A stretch of DNA of 64,000 nt. Source: Smallanthus sonchifolius. Taxonomy: Eukaryota; Streptophyta; Magnoliopsida; Asterales; Asteraceae. Under the pieces are notes generated by a model. It was not told the origin of the DNA. It did no database searches and saw only the letters and a program-made list of their open reading frames with translations. Made by a program: the position numbers and the translations under genes. This document shows positions 46,295 to 57,200 of this stretch, piece after piece (position 1 is the first letter of the stretch; the number at the start of each line of letters is the position of its first letter). The stretch covers positions 379,501 to 443,500 of the forward strand of contig CM042042.1 of the NCBI GenBank assembly GCA_023525975.1, written 5' to 3'.

Positions 46295-46457
46295 CAGGGG
46301 TGAATCTTCCTCCGATTTTTCGCTCAGTAGTGTTAATTTATACGTATTCGGCCGATTTTTCGCTCAACAGTGTTAATTTATATGCATTCGGGCGAGAATT
46401 TTATAGTTCCGCCCACCACCCCCCCCCCCCCGGGGTTTTCTCCAAGCTTCGCCACTA
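46295..46457. mobile_element. 163-bp hAT-like MITE
   Basis: It begins CAGGGGTGAATCTT and its right end, read inward, is TAGTGGCGAAGCTT, an imperfect inverted repeat. An 8-bp flanking repeat with one mismatch (TACATTAT at 46287-46294, AACATTAT at 46458-46465) fits a hAT target. Inside are two copies of CCGATTTTTCGCTCA plus GTGTTAATTTAT, and a run of C at about 46421-46434. The same family is at 5630-5800. Confidence 0.72.
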
Positions 46458-46559
46458 AACATTATAACATTATGTTACAATCTTTTAGTGGTTACATGGT
46501 ATAAATACTATTAAAATGTCCTAATTAATTCAATAGGTAAATATACTATTTTGGTTTTC

Positions 46560-47610
46560 TTATGTTTAATTGTTATTCTGATATGAATAAATTGAGCAAG
46601 GTGGTCTTCTTGATTTCGTTTGATGAGTTCTTGTATTAGGCTGGAAGCTAGTAGCTAGGATGAAGTACAAGAATTTTGAAGTTGAAGCTTATTAAAGAAA
46701 GAAAGAGTGAAGGAATTTAGTTATAGACTCATTTTTATCTTAGATCATATAGATTTCCTTAGTGATTGTTCGCCTTCTATTGTTCTTCCAGATTACGGTT
46801 TCTATCTTGTTCATGATTTCTATATTGGTCTTGTGTTTCTTTCGAGTTTGGTTATTATGCTCAGATATTCATAATGATAATATGATTTCTTGTTTTGTTT
46901 GTTATTTTTTTTGTAAAAGGATTTGTGTTCTCGTTTGTTCTTTGGTGTAAAATAACTTTGGTTTGGAATAGTAACAGTCATGATTTACCATTTCTGACAT
47001 GGTATCACAGATTCACAGTTGTTAGGTTCTGATCGATTGTATTGGTTGATTCTTGATTTACCATTTCTGACAAAGTAAAACCATAACGAAATTCTATATT
47101 TTCCCCCTTCAAAATCTCATTTTCTAATTAGTTTAGCATTCTAGGTCATCCACAAAGTCATAATACAGAGCTTTAGTTGACACGGTTGCATAATTAACCT
47201 AGCTAGAGGCTCTTTTCCGAGAACTTGGAATAAACACTAAAAATGCTCCCACTCTCTGGTGTGACAATTTCGGTGCAACCTACCTTGTAGTCAGTCCAAT
47301 CTTTCAAGCTCGAACAAAGATGTTGAAATCTATTTTCACTTCGTTCGCGAAAAAGCTGCTCAAGGCAAACTCAAGGTTTAGTTCATATTTACAAATGATT
47401 AGATTGGAGACATCTTTACAAAGATGCTGCCGACTCAAAGATTTGTGTTCTTACCTTCCAAGCTACATATCACTCCTTGTCCTTAGCTTGCGGGAAAATA
47501 TTAAAGCAATTGTAATTAATAATAATTGAGGGTAGTTTGTGTAAATATGGGACTTGTATATATCCATCTTTTGTAACCATGGTCATTAAAACATCAATAA
47601 AATTACACAC
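46560..47610 (+). mobile_element. collapsed, degenerate Ty1/copia element
   Basis: A copia primer-binding site (TGGTATCACAG, from 47000) follows a possible LTR ending TTTCTGACA. Only about 150 bp later comes a decayed RNase H end: PTLWCDNFGATYL-like and PIFQARTKM-like codons at about 47248-47330. A weak purine tract (GCTTGCGGGAAAAT) and LTR-like DNA with a poly-adenylation-like end follow to about 47610. Nearly all of gag-pol is missing, so the element lost its interior by deletion. Confidence 0.55.
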
Positions 47611-48540
47611 ACACAAAGGTGTTTATCTTCGGCGTTATCATTGCCGCCAACCACCATCGATTTCACTTCATGTACAGTAAAAATTGGTGAATCCCTTCAC
47701 GCATATACCCACACAGTGGCAGAAGAAACTGGGGCAGCGACGCTGTACCGTCATCGACAGCGACGACATTATATGATGATCGATTGGGTTGCGGCTTAGT
47801 GTCGAATGGCGGTGGTGACTTTCATCTTCTCTTACTTCATGATCGTGTTGTGTTATCTATTTCAATTGTGTAGATTTGACTGGTTTTGATTCAATTGTGC
47901 TGATTTGACTGCTTTTGCTTAAATTGTGCACCAGACTAGATTGACTTGATGAATCTGGAATTGTGTGGGTAGATGCGTGAAGTTGTTGTGTTTTGACGAA
48001 CTGCTATGTGAAGTTGTTGTGGATTTTAGAACATTATGGTTTTATTAGATTTTATTTTTTTCAATGACCAAAATATCCATCTTTTTAGCATTCTTAGTTA
48101 ACTGGTTTTGTCATGTGTCACAATTATGTAAATCCAATATTATTTTTCCCGTTTATTTTTTCATCATTACTAACCATTTAATATTTTCTTTACTAATTCT
48201 TAAATATTTATTAGTATTTAATATTTTTTATAATTTCAAAATCTTTATTATTTATTATTAAATATTTTCTTCGATATAAATAAATAAATAAACGAAATGA
48301 TTCAAGCCCACAAACCAGTCAAAATCCTGCATGCTACTATTTAGAATTAACATGCTCTTTAAATATGTATTGAATTAAATTTTACGTGTATATTAATTTA
48401 TTTTCATTAAGTGATGATAAATCAGTGTCACATGAATAGCTAGGAGGCTTAGGAAGGACATGGTCCTACAAAGTTCAGTTTTTCATGGTGGCTGAAAGTC
48501 CAGCAACACATGCGTGTTTTTTAACCCCCCCACGCCAACA
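47611..48540. other. AT-rich intergenic stretch, no gene seen
   Basis: No coding is supported; the 65-codon frame at 48064-48261 is low-complexity. Confidence 0.45.
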
Positions 48541-48569
48541 GGTCTAATTAGTGGTGCACAAAAAAACCG

Positions 48570-48690
48570 GTTTTTTTTTTTAACCCGGTCCAAACCGGCA
48601 AACCGGTTTGGCTTAAACCGGTTTGGGCCAAACCGGTTCGGGTTGCCCAAAAACCGCCGGTTTGAAACCGGTTTGAAGCTTCCTGGATGA
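48570..48690. repeat. left subterminal CCGG array of the hAT element
   Basis: About seven copies of (A)AACCGGTTT or close variants lie in 120 bp. The word is itself palindromic, so it reads the same on both strands. Confidence 0.85.
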
Positions 48691-48825
48691 GATCGGGTTA
48701 GGGACCGGTTCATCCTAACTGGTTTTCGAGCTGGGCAAAAAATAGCCGTTGGGGTCGATTTTGGCCGTTTTTTTGGAGTTTTTTGCACCCTTAAAACACT
48801 ATAAATAGGTGGGGGGTGTTTAGGG

Positions 48826-50983
48826 TTGATCACACCTCTCTTTACACTCTCTAATCTCTTTAACCGCTCAAAAACGCTCTATAAACTCTCTCTAAACTCA
48901 AAAAAAAAAACATGGCAAGTTTTGGTGTTGGTGATTCCTCAAACGAAGTTACCGTTGTGGAAATTCGAGCAACAACGAGAAATCCGGCAATTTGGTGCAA
49001 GATGTGTGTTGTCAAACGGGAAGGAACGTGCTCGGTGCAAGATGTGTGGTGCGTTTTTGGGGAAAGATTCAAACACTAGTTTGAAAATGCATATGGAAAA
49101 ATCTTGCCCGTCATCGAAGGGAATTCCAAGTGAAGGTCAAGCCTCGATGACAAGCGAAGGAGGAATTTGGAACTTTGATCCAAATATTGTTCGAGATCGA
49201 ATGGCGAGGTTAGTGATTCAAGAAGGATTGCCGTTCAACCACTTTGACAATCCGTGCTTGACAAGGATGATTCAAGAGACACTACAACCTCGTTATCACA
49301 AAGTAAGTCGCACAACCCTTAGACGAGATTGTATAAAAATGTGGAAAAAAGCAAAAAAAGAATTAATTTTGGGTTTTGAAAATTTGCAAACCGGTGTAAA
49401 CTTAACCACCGATGTTTAGTCGGCTCCACATGGTATACCCGATTCGTACCTTTGCGTTACCGCGCATTGGGTTGATCCCAATACGTGGCAAATGATGAAG
49501 CGTACAATCGCTTTTGACTTGTTTGAATATCCACACACCGGCGAAAATTTATTTTATATATTGGATGGTGTTATTAACGAATTTAAATTACAAAATAAAC
49601 TTTTTTCAATGTCTTTTGATAATGCATCTAATAATACAAATGCGGTTCAAAAACTAAAAATTAAATATAAACCCGTTTGCAACGGCGTTTTTTTCTATAG
49701 TCGATGTGTCGCACACATCATTAACTTGGCGGTGCAAGCCGGGCTTGCAATTGAAGAGGTTTCAAACTTAACATATACTTTTCGACAAATGCTTAAAAAT
49801 ATTTTTAGTAACAGAAAAAGATACCATGATTATACTAAATTTTGTCGTGATACGAAAATCTTTGCTTAGGCCCGAATTGGGACGTCGAGACAAGATGGAA
49901 CTCGACTTATATTATGTTTTATAGCGCTTTACGACAAAGAGAAACTTTAGAACTATTTCATGATATGCTTGCCTCAAAACCTCGTCGTAAAATTCAAAAG
50001 TTTTCGTCTCCAAATTGGGATATTTTAAAAGACGTAACCGAATTGCTTGAAGTTTTTAAAACCGCCACCACTTTTTTATCCGGTGTTTATTATCCCACAA
50101 GTCCAATAACACTAAAACAAATATATTTAATGGCTAACAAGTTATCTGAGCTTGAAAATAAAAGCGATCTTTTTGCAAAAATGATAGAACCGATGAAAGA
50201 AAAATTAGTGAAATATTTTAAAGAAATGCCTCCCGTTATAACTTGCGCCGCCGCGTTAAACTCTACCATAAATGCTTACGGGGTTGAAACCTTGATTGAT
50301 AGAATTACTTACGCTTTGAATTTGGATAGTGAGACATCCATTTTGCACAAGGCACAAAAACATATTTTAACAAATGTTTACAAGATTTATTTGATGTTTA
50401 TTTACATAAATATGGTACAACTCCGACTCCACATGATACAATGGGTACATCATCAAGTGGTACCTCGAGAGATGTTAATTTGAATTTATATAACGAAATG
50501 TTAAATGAATTTAGTAAACGGGCTCGAGGTACCACCCCGAGTAGCGAACTCGGAAGGTATATTGGCACAAACTTTTTAGCGTTTATGCCTCCTACCGTTT
50601 TTGAGGAGTTTGATATTTTGGCATGGTGGAAAACAAACGAAGCTTCGTTTCCGATTCTTTCCGCCATGGCCCGTGATGTACTAACCGTCCAAGCTTCCAC
50701 GGTAGCTTCGGAATCTGCGTTTTCTTTTAGTGGCAGGGTATTATCGATACGAAGGACTAGACTCACACCCCTAGCGATGAAAATGTGCATTTGCTTGAAG
50801 GACCATTTGGATGCGATGGATAGGATACAAGACCAAACTTCTCTCAAATATGAAATTCAAGCCGAAGAAGTCATACACAACAACGAGGTTGATCTTGGAA
50901 TATCCGAACCCGTCACGGATGAAGAACTAGCCGAAGATGCAAGGCTACGAAGCTCTAGTTCCGAAGACAACGCACAAGAATAA
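48826..50983 (+). pseudogene. hAT transposase with BED zinc finger, inactivated
   Basis: RICESLEEPER/Ac-type hAT transposase in at least three broken pieces. An ATG at 48912 is out of frame with the following zinc finger, suggesting an early frameshift. The BED finger is CKMCGAFLGK to HMEKSC. The catalytic segment begins LTTDV, where TAG (49417-49419) stands in place of the expected Trp. A DNASNN block (second catalytic Asp) follows, then a frameshift near 49867 before NWDVETRWN, and another near 50395 before YGTTPTPHD. The C-terminal hATC dimerisation domain (FDILAWWKTNEASFPILSAMARDVL, then ASTVASESAFSFSGR with the third acidic residue) is intact to TAA 50981-50983. The many clean domains show that decay is fairly recent. 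Confidence 0.92.
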
Positions 50984-51194
50984 TCAATCAATATTCCAAA
51001 AAATAAAACGTTGAACTTAATGTTTTATATTTGTTATATTTTTTGTAATTTTTTACAATTTTATCTTGTCATGTTTTTTAATTTCCGAACTTTCCAAATA
51101 TTAATAAACGTTGAACTTTATGTTTTAATTTTGTTATATTTTATTATGGATTTTATATTAAAAATATCAAATTTATTTGGATTTTTTTTTATAT

Positions 51195-51375
51195 AAAAAC
51201 CGGTTTAAAGGACAAACCGGTTTAAAACCTACCCGAACCGGTTTGACCGGTTTACATATTTCCATTACCAGAACCGGTTTGGGCCCGAACCGGTTTGGGC
51301 TCAAACCGGTTTTGACTTTTCGTTGACCAAACCGGTTCGGGTCGGGTTGAACCGGTTTGGGTTAAAAAACCGATT
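51195..51375. repeat. right subterminal CCGG array of the hAT element
   Basis: About ten copies of AACCGGTTT variants, several followed by GGGC or GGG, in 180 bp directly inside the right terminal inverted repeat. Confidence 0.85.
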
Positions 51376-51395
51376 TGTGCACCACTAGGTCTAAT

Positions 51396-51849
51396 GGTAT
51401 GGGCTACACACTACTAATAAACCCAATAGCCCAAATACATGTATTATTCGTAAAAAATAACATTTAAAATGGGCCTTAAAGCACTTGCTTTACCTTGTAA
51501 GTCAATTGGGCCAGCCCTGGTTCAAATACCTTTAATTTATTTACTTGATGAACAACTTATATACATTTATTATCAGAACAATTTGATATATACCCAACAA
51601 ACCTATAAAATATTATATATACCCAACTAAAACTAAAAATATCATGTATATACTTTTACAAACATGTAATAATATATATATATATATATATACATATGAA
51701 GAATTAGATATCGGAGATAAACCAAAATTTGATATATTTAATTATAGAAATATAGAGATATAAAGATACTTATGAGAGCATTCACAACCCGTTTGGTATA
51801 ATTATGTGAGTGAGTTTTGTATATTTTAAGGAGTGGTTTAAAGTGGTTG
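51396..51849. other. AT-rich intergenic stretch, no gene seen
   Basis: It contains a (TA)n tract at about 51669-51691. A GGTTCAAATACC word at 51519-51530 resembles a Pol III B box, but no SINE could be delimited. Confidence 0.4.
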
Positions 51850-52060
51850 CGTAACATCCCAAAACTCCTAAACATAAGATGGGACACGTGTCGGTTGATA
51901 AATGTGGCCAAATAACCCAACCGGGTTCGAAACTGGAAGACTATTCGGCCGGAAATCGCCCAAAACTTCGCATAAGCATATCTCGGGCTAGAAAATGATT
52001 TACGGGAGCCATAATATATGAAAATGGGGTGTTTCGACGAGGAGAGTATGAAAATAAGGT

Positions 52061-52254
52061 ATGTCGGACCGATATCCAAAGCATAACGGTCCGAAGTGTA
52101 TTGCTGAAGCAAATCAGGAGACTTTGACGCGTGTTTGGTGACTCAGCTCGACGTCAGACCGACATAGTTTTAGACGTCGGTCCGACATGCAGACGTCGGA
52201 CCGATATCTTTTTAGACGTCGTCCGACATCAGCACAGTTTCAGCCTATAAATAG
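52061..52254 (+). promoter_or_regulatory. LTR promoter: GGWCCG array plus TATA box, copy 2
   Basis: Six GGACCG/GGTCCG or near copies lie between 52061 and 52230, four of them inside GACGTC(G)GWCCGACAT-type palindromic words. CCTATAAATAG follows at 52244. The number and place of sites match copy 1, but the flanks are GTCGG...CCGAC here and TAGCGG...CCGCTA there. Confidence 0.55.
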
Positions 52255-52598
52255 AAAGCAATTGTCGTTCAAATTGAAAACATAACAAACACACACGCCA
52301 ACACCACACAATACCCACACACTCTCTAAGGAGGATTAGAAGACTCGGTGCGGCGAGTTTAAGTGTGAGAGCGGTACACTACGAGTGCGGTTCGGATCCG
52401 TAGAGACGTTTAAGCGAGGAACGAGCGTAGGAAACGACCCGAGACTATCGTAAGTACATTGGACTCGTACCTTAGATAAATATTTATGTGAATTATGTGA
52501 TTATGTGTTATGTGCTATGTATGGAACTAAAGTACGGGGTAATGACGAATTAGTCTAAACACTAAACGGGAATAATGGAGTAGTCACGACGTATCCAA

Positions 52599-52642
52599 GG
52601 GGTGGTGGATACGCCGCTGGTACTTCCTATATATAAACCCCT
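52599..52642 (+). repeat. LTR hairpin module B1
   Basis: The core is the same as in module A1. Its arms CACGACGTATCCAAGGGG and CCCCTTGATACTTAGTG pair as GTATC(C)AAGGGG with CCCCTTGATAC. Confidence 0.6.
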
Positions 52643-52775
52643 TGATACTTAGTGGTGAAACCAATATGAATGTTTAGGGGTATAAATTAACTAAAAGTAA
52701 TAAGAATATAGTAAACGTACGAGAGAACTTCTGACAGGTATGTAGTTATCTGACAAACGGAATGTTATGTCTAAG

Positions 52776-52820
52776 GAAAGAGTTATGTATAAATCTTTCC
52801 TAGACCCGTCACTCTTTCCT
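52776..52820 (+). repeat. inverted repeat in LTR copy 2
   Basis: AGGAAAGAGTT pairs with the later CACTCTTTCCT apart from the last position. It corresponds to the hairpin at 10408-10462 in copy 1. Confidence 0.5.
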
Positions 52821-52855
52821 GGGAGCATCTCTGTTGGAGGTACTACTTTAACATA

Positions 52856-52899
52856 TGGGTGGTGGATACGCCGTTGGTACTTCCTATATATAAACCTCT
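52856..52899 (+). repeat. LTR hairpin module B2
   Basis: The same core with one change (CGTTGG). Its left arm is degenerate (TTTAACATATGGG), so this module would pair poorly with the right arm CCTCTTTAACATAAC. Confidence 0.5.
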
Positions 52900-53036
52900 T
52901 TAACATAACATGACGAAACCTTTGTAAGGGATTAGAGCAAGAGTTAAGAAAAAAAGCATAAAGAGATCATGCTACTAAATGAGTATTAAACGAGAACGCT
53001 TAATTCTAAGTAAAGGAGTATTCATGGGATGTTAAA

Positions 53037-53082
53037 GGGGTGGTGGATACGCCGCTGGTACTTCCTATATATAAACCTCTTT
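53037..53082 (+). repeat. LTR hairpin module B3
   Basis: The same core. The arms CATGGGATGTTAAAGGGG and CCTCTTTAACGTAACATG pair through GTTAAAG/CTTTAAC and CATG/CATG. Confidence 0.6.
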
Positions 53083-53298
53083 AACGTAACATGGAGAAAC
53101 CTTTATAAGGAATTAAAGCGGGAATGAATATGAAAGTATGACAAGAGATCATACTATATGTACGAATATGCATTTTGTGTTAAACGTGAATATGTGAATG
53201 CATGATAGATGATCATGCTTTATGTGTAAATATGAATGTGTAATGGAAACGACTCTAAGTCTTAAAATGGAATAACGGAGTACTTATGAAGTGTTAAG

Positions 53299-53343
53299 GG
53301 GGTGGTGGATACGCCGCTGGTACTTCCTATATATAATCATCTT
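53299..53343 (+). repeat. LTR hairpin module B4
   Basis: The same core. The left arm TTATGAAGTGTTAAGGGGG and right arm ATCTTTAGTGCATAG pair only in part. Confidence 0.5.
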
Positions 53344-53445
53344 TAGTGCATAGTGGGGAAACCTTTAGGAAATTTTAAAGTGAGGACTGGTTGGGAATAC
53401 ATTGGGAGGCTGTGAGTATATGATACTCAAGATCCCAATGTAATG

Positions 53446-53575
53446 AGATGTCCAGCCTACGGGGCGGGTCTCAATAAAGGAATGAAAAGGAGACGTCCAG
53501 CCTACGGGGCGGGTCTCAATAAAGGAATGAATGAATGGAATGAGATGTCCAGCCTATGGGGCGGGTCTCAAATGA
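53446..53575 (+). repeat. three tandem CCTACGGGG units in LTR copy 2
   Basis: The unit GA(T/C)GTCCAGCCTA(C/T)GGGG followed by CGGGTCTCAA occurs three times at about 45-50-bp spacing. Copy 1 has two diverged units near 10920 and 10957. Confidence 0.75.
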
Positions 53576-54268
53576 AAAACTCGGACCGGAGGTATGACCT
53601 GTGATGGTTGCGAGGGGGTTAGCACACCCATAAAATATACGAAAAGTGTGACCGAAGGTACGTCCGGAGATGGTCATGTGGGCGCCGAGAGCTCGAGAAA
53701 ACTTGAACAATAATAAGAACCTAAAGGGTTCATAAAATGAACGATGAAGTGTACTTACTTAGTATAAGCTAATTCAAAAACGTTTTCCAAACACTGCATA
53801 TTAAGAGCATATGGATTGAGGCTTCCTGAGGACGTGGCTGCTCGGAGTTAAAGAATCCCTATGTTAGATGATGTAATATATTATGTAAAAATAATATTTA
53901 TAATATAATATACCTGTGTCACTTTAGTGACCAGGTTTTGAAAAATCCGGGACCATTTTCCGCTATAAAACTCTAATAAAAATAATATTTATAATATAAT
54001 ATACCTGTGTCACTTTATAATATAATAAGGGGTTGTAGTGAATGAGTGTATGCCAAGATACAAAGTTTATTTTTGGTAGAAATTATGGCTATAACTGCTG
54101 CCAGTTAGGCTCATGGTCTTGTGTTGCAGATAGTCAGTTGATGACTGACAACTTCTTCCTATTTAAATATAGATGATTGTCACTTACATTACCTCAAAAC
54201 TTAATATCTTAAAATCATACACAGGTCATACTCAAAAGTGATTCATCAATTTGTGGTTATACTTAAGA

Positions 54269-57200
54269 ATGTCAGGATCAGGTGCAACCATCACCGAGGT
54301 AAAGCATAAGTTTTTCTTTCTACTTTCTCTATCATGCTTACTCTTCTTATATTATGCTTTTCAACTTAATATTTTGTTGGTTCATGGCTTTCCATCATCA
54401 GTGTTTTGGGGCTTGTTATATGGTAGTTAAACCTTGTAATATGATTGTATTAGAATGTGATTGTATGTTTAGGGTTTACATAAAGAGGTGTTTATATAGA
54501 ACACCATATTACAAGTCTAGTCCCTATACTATATCACTTAGTCTAATATTCCCCCGCAAACTAAGCTCGGGAGAGACTTAGGTTGAAAATATAAAAACAT
54601 AAAACTAAAAAGATAGTTGGTCTTCTCCTTCTCCACCATGCTTTCGCGTCACACTTTTTTTTTTCTCAAAGGCCCAATCGAAACTATATTAGGAAAACCC
54701 TAATCTTCTTCCAGCCATCACCACTTCGTCGTTCGCCGGAGTTCTTCAACAACTATGGGTTTGTTCCCCCCCTTTTTTTTACTCCCTTATTGTAGATCTC
54801 TATTTTTTTTTATGCAACCCTCGAATAAACGGAACTGAAAGCATTGTGGCTTTCGCGAGGCGCACGTCGCCGGAAAAACGACCACTATTGTATAGTGGCG
54901 GCGACGGGGAGGAGTTAGGGTTTAGGGCGGCGACGGTGGTTTTTGTGGTGGCGGCTAGGGTTCCGCCGCTGTGGCGGCTAGGGTTCCGCCATAGGTGGAG
55001 GCGGCAGTGGTGGTTGACGGCGGCAGTAGGAGTGGATAGAGAAGACTAAGCGCGGTTGTTTGGTGGTGGGAGATCTGGTTATTGAACGACCACTGTTGTA
55101 TAGTGGCGGCGACGGGGAGGAGTTAGGGTTTAGGGCGGCGACGGTGGTTTTTGTGGTGGCGGATAGGGTACCGCCGCTGTGGCGGCTAGGGTTCCGCCGC
55201 TGTGGAGGCGGCAGTGGTGGTTGACGGCAGCAATAGGAGTGGATAGAGAAGACTAAGCGCGGTTGTTTGGTGGTGGGGGATCTGGTTATTGAACGATAAA
55301 AAAAAAGCTTGTAAAGAAAAGAGAGGTGTGGCGGAGCGGCGGCGGCCGCCCCGCCGGAGATTTTTTCAGGTGGTTGTAACCTAGCTCTGATACCAAGTTA
55401 AACCTTGTAATATGATTGTATTAGAATGTGATTGTATGTTTAAGGTTTACATAAAGAGGTGTTTATATAGAACACCATATTACAAGTCTAGTCCCTATAC
55501 TATATCACTTAGTCTAATAATGGTTTACTTTGTGGATGTTATCTAACTGATTGGTTAACTTTGAACCACCAAACTTAACTTTTTATTGCAAATAAACCAT
55601 CATGTTGGGAAAATGCAGAAGAAAGACTAAACTTGCAAAAATGAGAAAATTTGAATAACATGTGGAAATAATAAAGGCAAATACAACCACTGTGCTTGGA
55701 ACTTTTTGTCTAAAATAACCCATTCTCACACAATGTATTTTGTTTTTTTATTTTATCAAGAACAATGGTTTGCTTACAAAGAAATTGAGCATGATGGTAC
55801 AAAAAGTAGATCAACTCTTATATCATTAGCTTACTTTTTCAGGTGAAGTCTTACATATGGCTTAAGACCTCTGATGGATCTATTGAACAAGTGGAACGAA
55901 ACGTGGCTCTGTTTTGCCCTCTAATACGTCACATTGAGCATTCCGGCATGGGATCGTCAAAAGTTTGCCCAATCCTTCTTCCAAAGACGATAGATCTCTC
56001 CATACTTGGTGTAATCATTGATTTTTGCCAATTCTATCACCAACCGGGACATTCGGACTTGGTATTTATGCTCTTCAGCTAATATATTCCCTTTAATTTT
56101 GATGAAAATGAGCTTTAATTTACCCACGCATTGCGTCGGGATGAAATTGCTATCTAGGTCGGGTTTATCTATATTTTCACCTCAATGTGTCGTTAGTTTA
56201 CTTTTAAAGTTAATTTTTTTTTCTGTGATCCATAAATTTTTATTTTTCTTATGTAATTAGAAATTAGCCGTCATCTATCTTTTTAAATACAAATTAATTA
56301 CTTTAATAACAAATTAGTAATACCTTTTAACAGATTGTAAGATTTGATAATTAAATTTGGGTCAAAATTGTAATTAGTAGATTGTTAAAGGTTTTAACGT
56401 GAAATAACATAACATCACTGCTAACTATCTTGAAGCCAATCATAGAATGTTGGTTTGTTTGTGGCATCAATCCCAATTAAATACGGACCAAATTGTAATT
56501 ACTGTAGTGTTGGAGATTTTAACATGAAATAGTGCAACACCCCAGCCCACTAACTATTTCAAGCTAATCATAGTTGTGACACTGATCACAATTAAACATG
56601 GTGAGAGTTGGTTTTATGGTGGGGACAACCGGACAAATGGTTAAAAAAAAACTACAGTACCCTAAAAAATCTCATGAAAATAATCAAGTTCTTGTGTTTT
56701 ATGATAAAGTTACTTAAATGCCCCTCAAAATCTCTAGAGAGTGTGCCAACATTGGTTGTAAACTGATATAAGGGGAAGATGTGTGTTTGAAGCCACGTCT
56801 TCAGAGGTAAAACAAACAATCTGTATACCAATTTCCTACTGAAATGTTGATTTTTTGTGTGTGTGTGTGTTTACAGTTTCAGGAATTCTTGGGATATTAA
56901 ACTTAAAATTGTCAATCCTGATATATTATGTCAAGCTTTTAAAATTTCCTTAAGGCTTAAACTAATGAAAGCAAAACTTTATTCTTGTTTCTCTTGTGCG
57001 TAGGAGCGAAAGCTTTTTAATGAAAAGTTCATTCGCACGAACAAACAAAGGCTGCGTGAGTTAAACGTTGCTGCTGACAGTCTGCAACTGACACCATTGG
57101 TTGAACTCACTGACACCGCACTTCTGAGATTTATTAAAGGGAGTACTACCGAAGAGATTCGTCAAGCTTTTGAACTACCTGATGATCTTACAGAGGTGTC

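Larger units (their letters stand above)
48549..51387 (+). mobile_element. complete hAT transposon (defective), 2,839 bp
   Basis: The ends TAGTGGTGCACAAA and (right end, reverse complement) TAGTGGTGCACAAA form a perfect 14-bp terminal inverted repeat. The flanks are a perfect 8-bp target duplication, GGTCTAAT, at 48541-48548 and 51388-51395. Both subterminal zones (about 48570-48690 and 51195-51375) are packed with AAACCGGTTT-type words, likely transposase-binding sites. In between is a broken transposase gene. The borders are therefore certain, and the element could be moved only by a transposase from elsewhere. Confidence 0.96.
51850..54035 (+). mobile_element. related LTR, family A copy 2 (probably solo)
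   Basis: It starts GTAACATCCC like the LTR at 9556 and follows the same plan: GGWCCG palindrome array, CCTATAAATAG (52244-52254), GAGTGCGGTTCG, hairpin modules, CCTACGGGG repeats, GGACCGGAGGTA blocks, and CATTTTCCGC near the end. It is longer because the hairpin module occurs four times and the CCTACGGGG unit three times. A 40-bp AT-rich segment (AATAATATTTATAATATAAT) is duplicated near the right end (53886 and 53978). No gag-pol and no clear target duplication were found, so the borders are approximate. The open frames inside are not genes. Confidence 0.75.

Noticed and set aside
54846..55049. 67-codon Arg-rich frame as a possible small gene
   Set aside because: It is in the GC-rich interior of the TRIM and its tandem copy does not preserve the frame's start or a recognisable protein.
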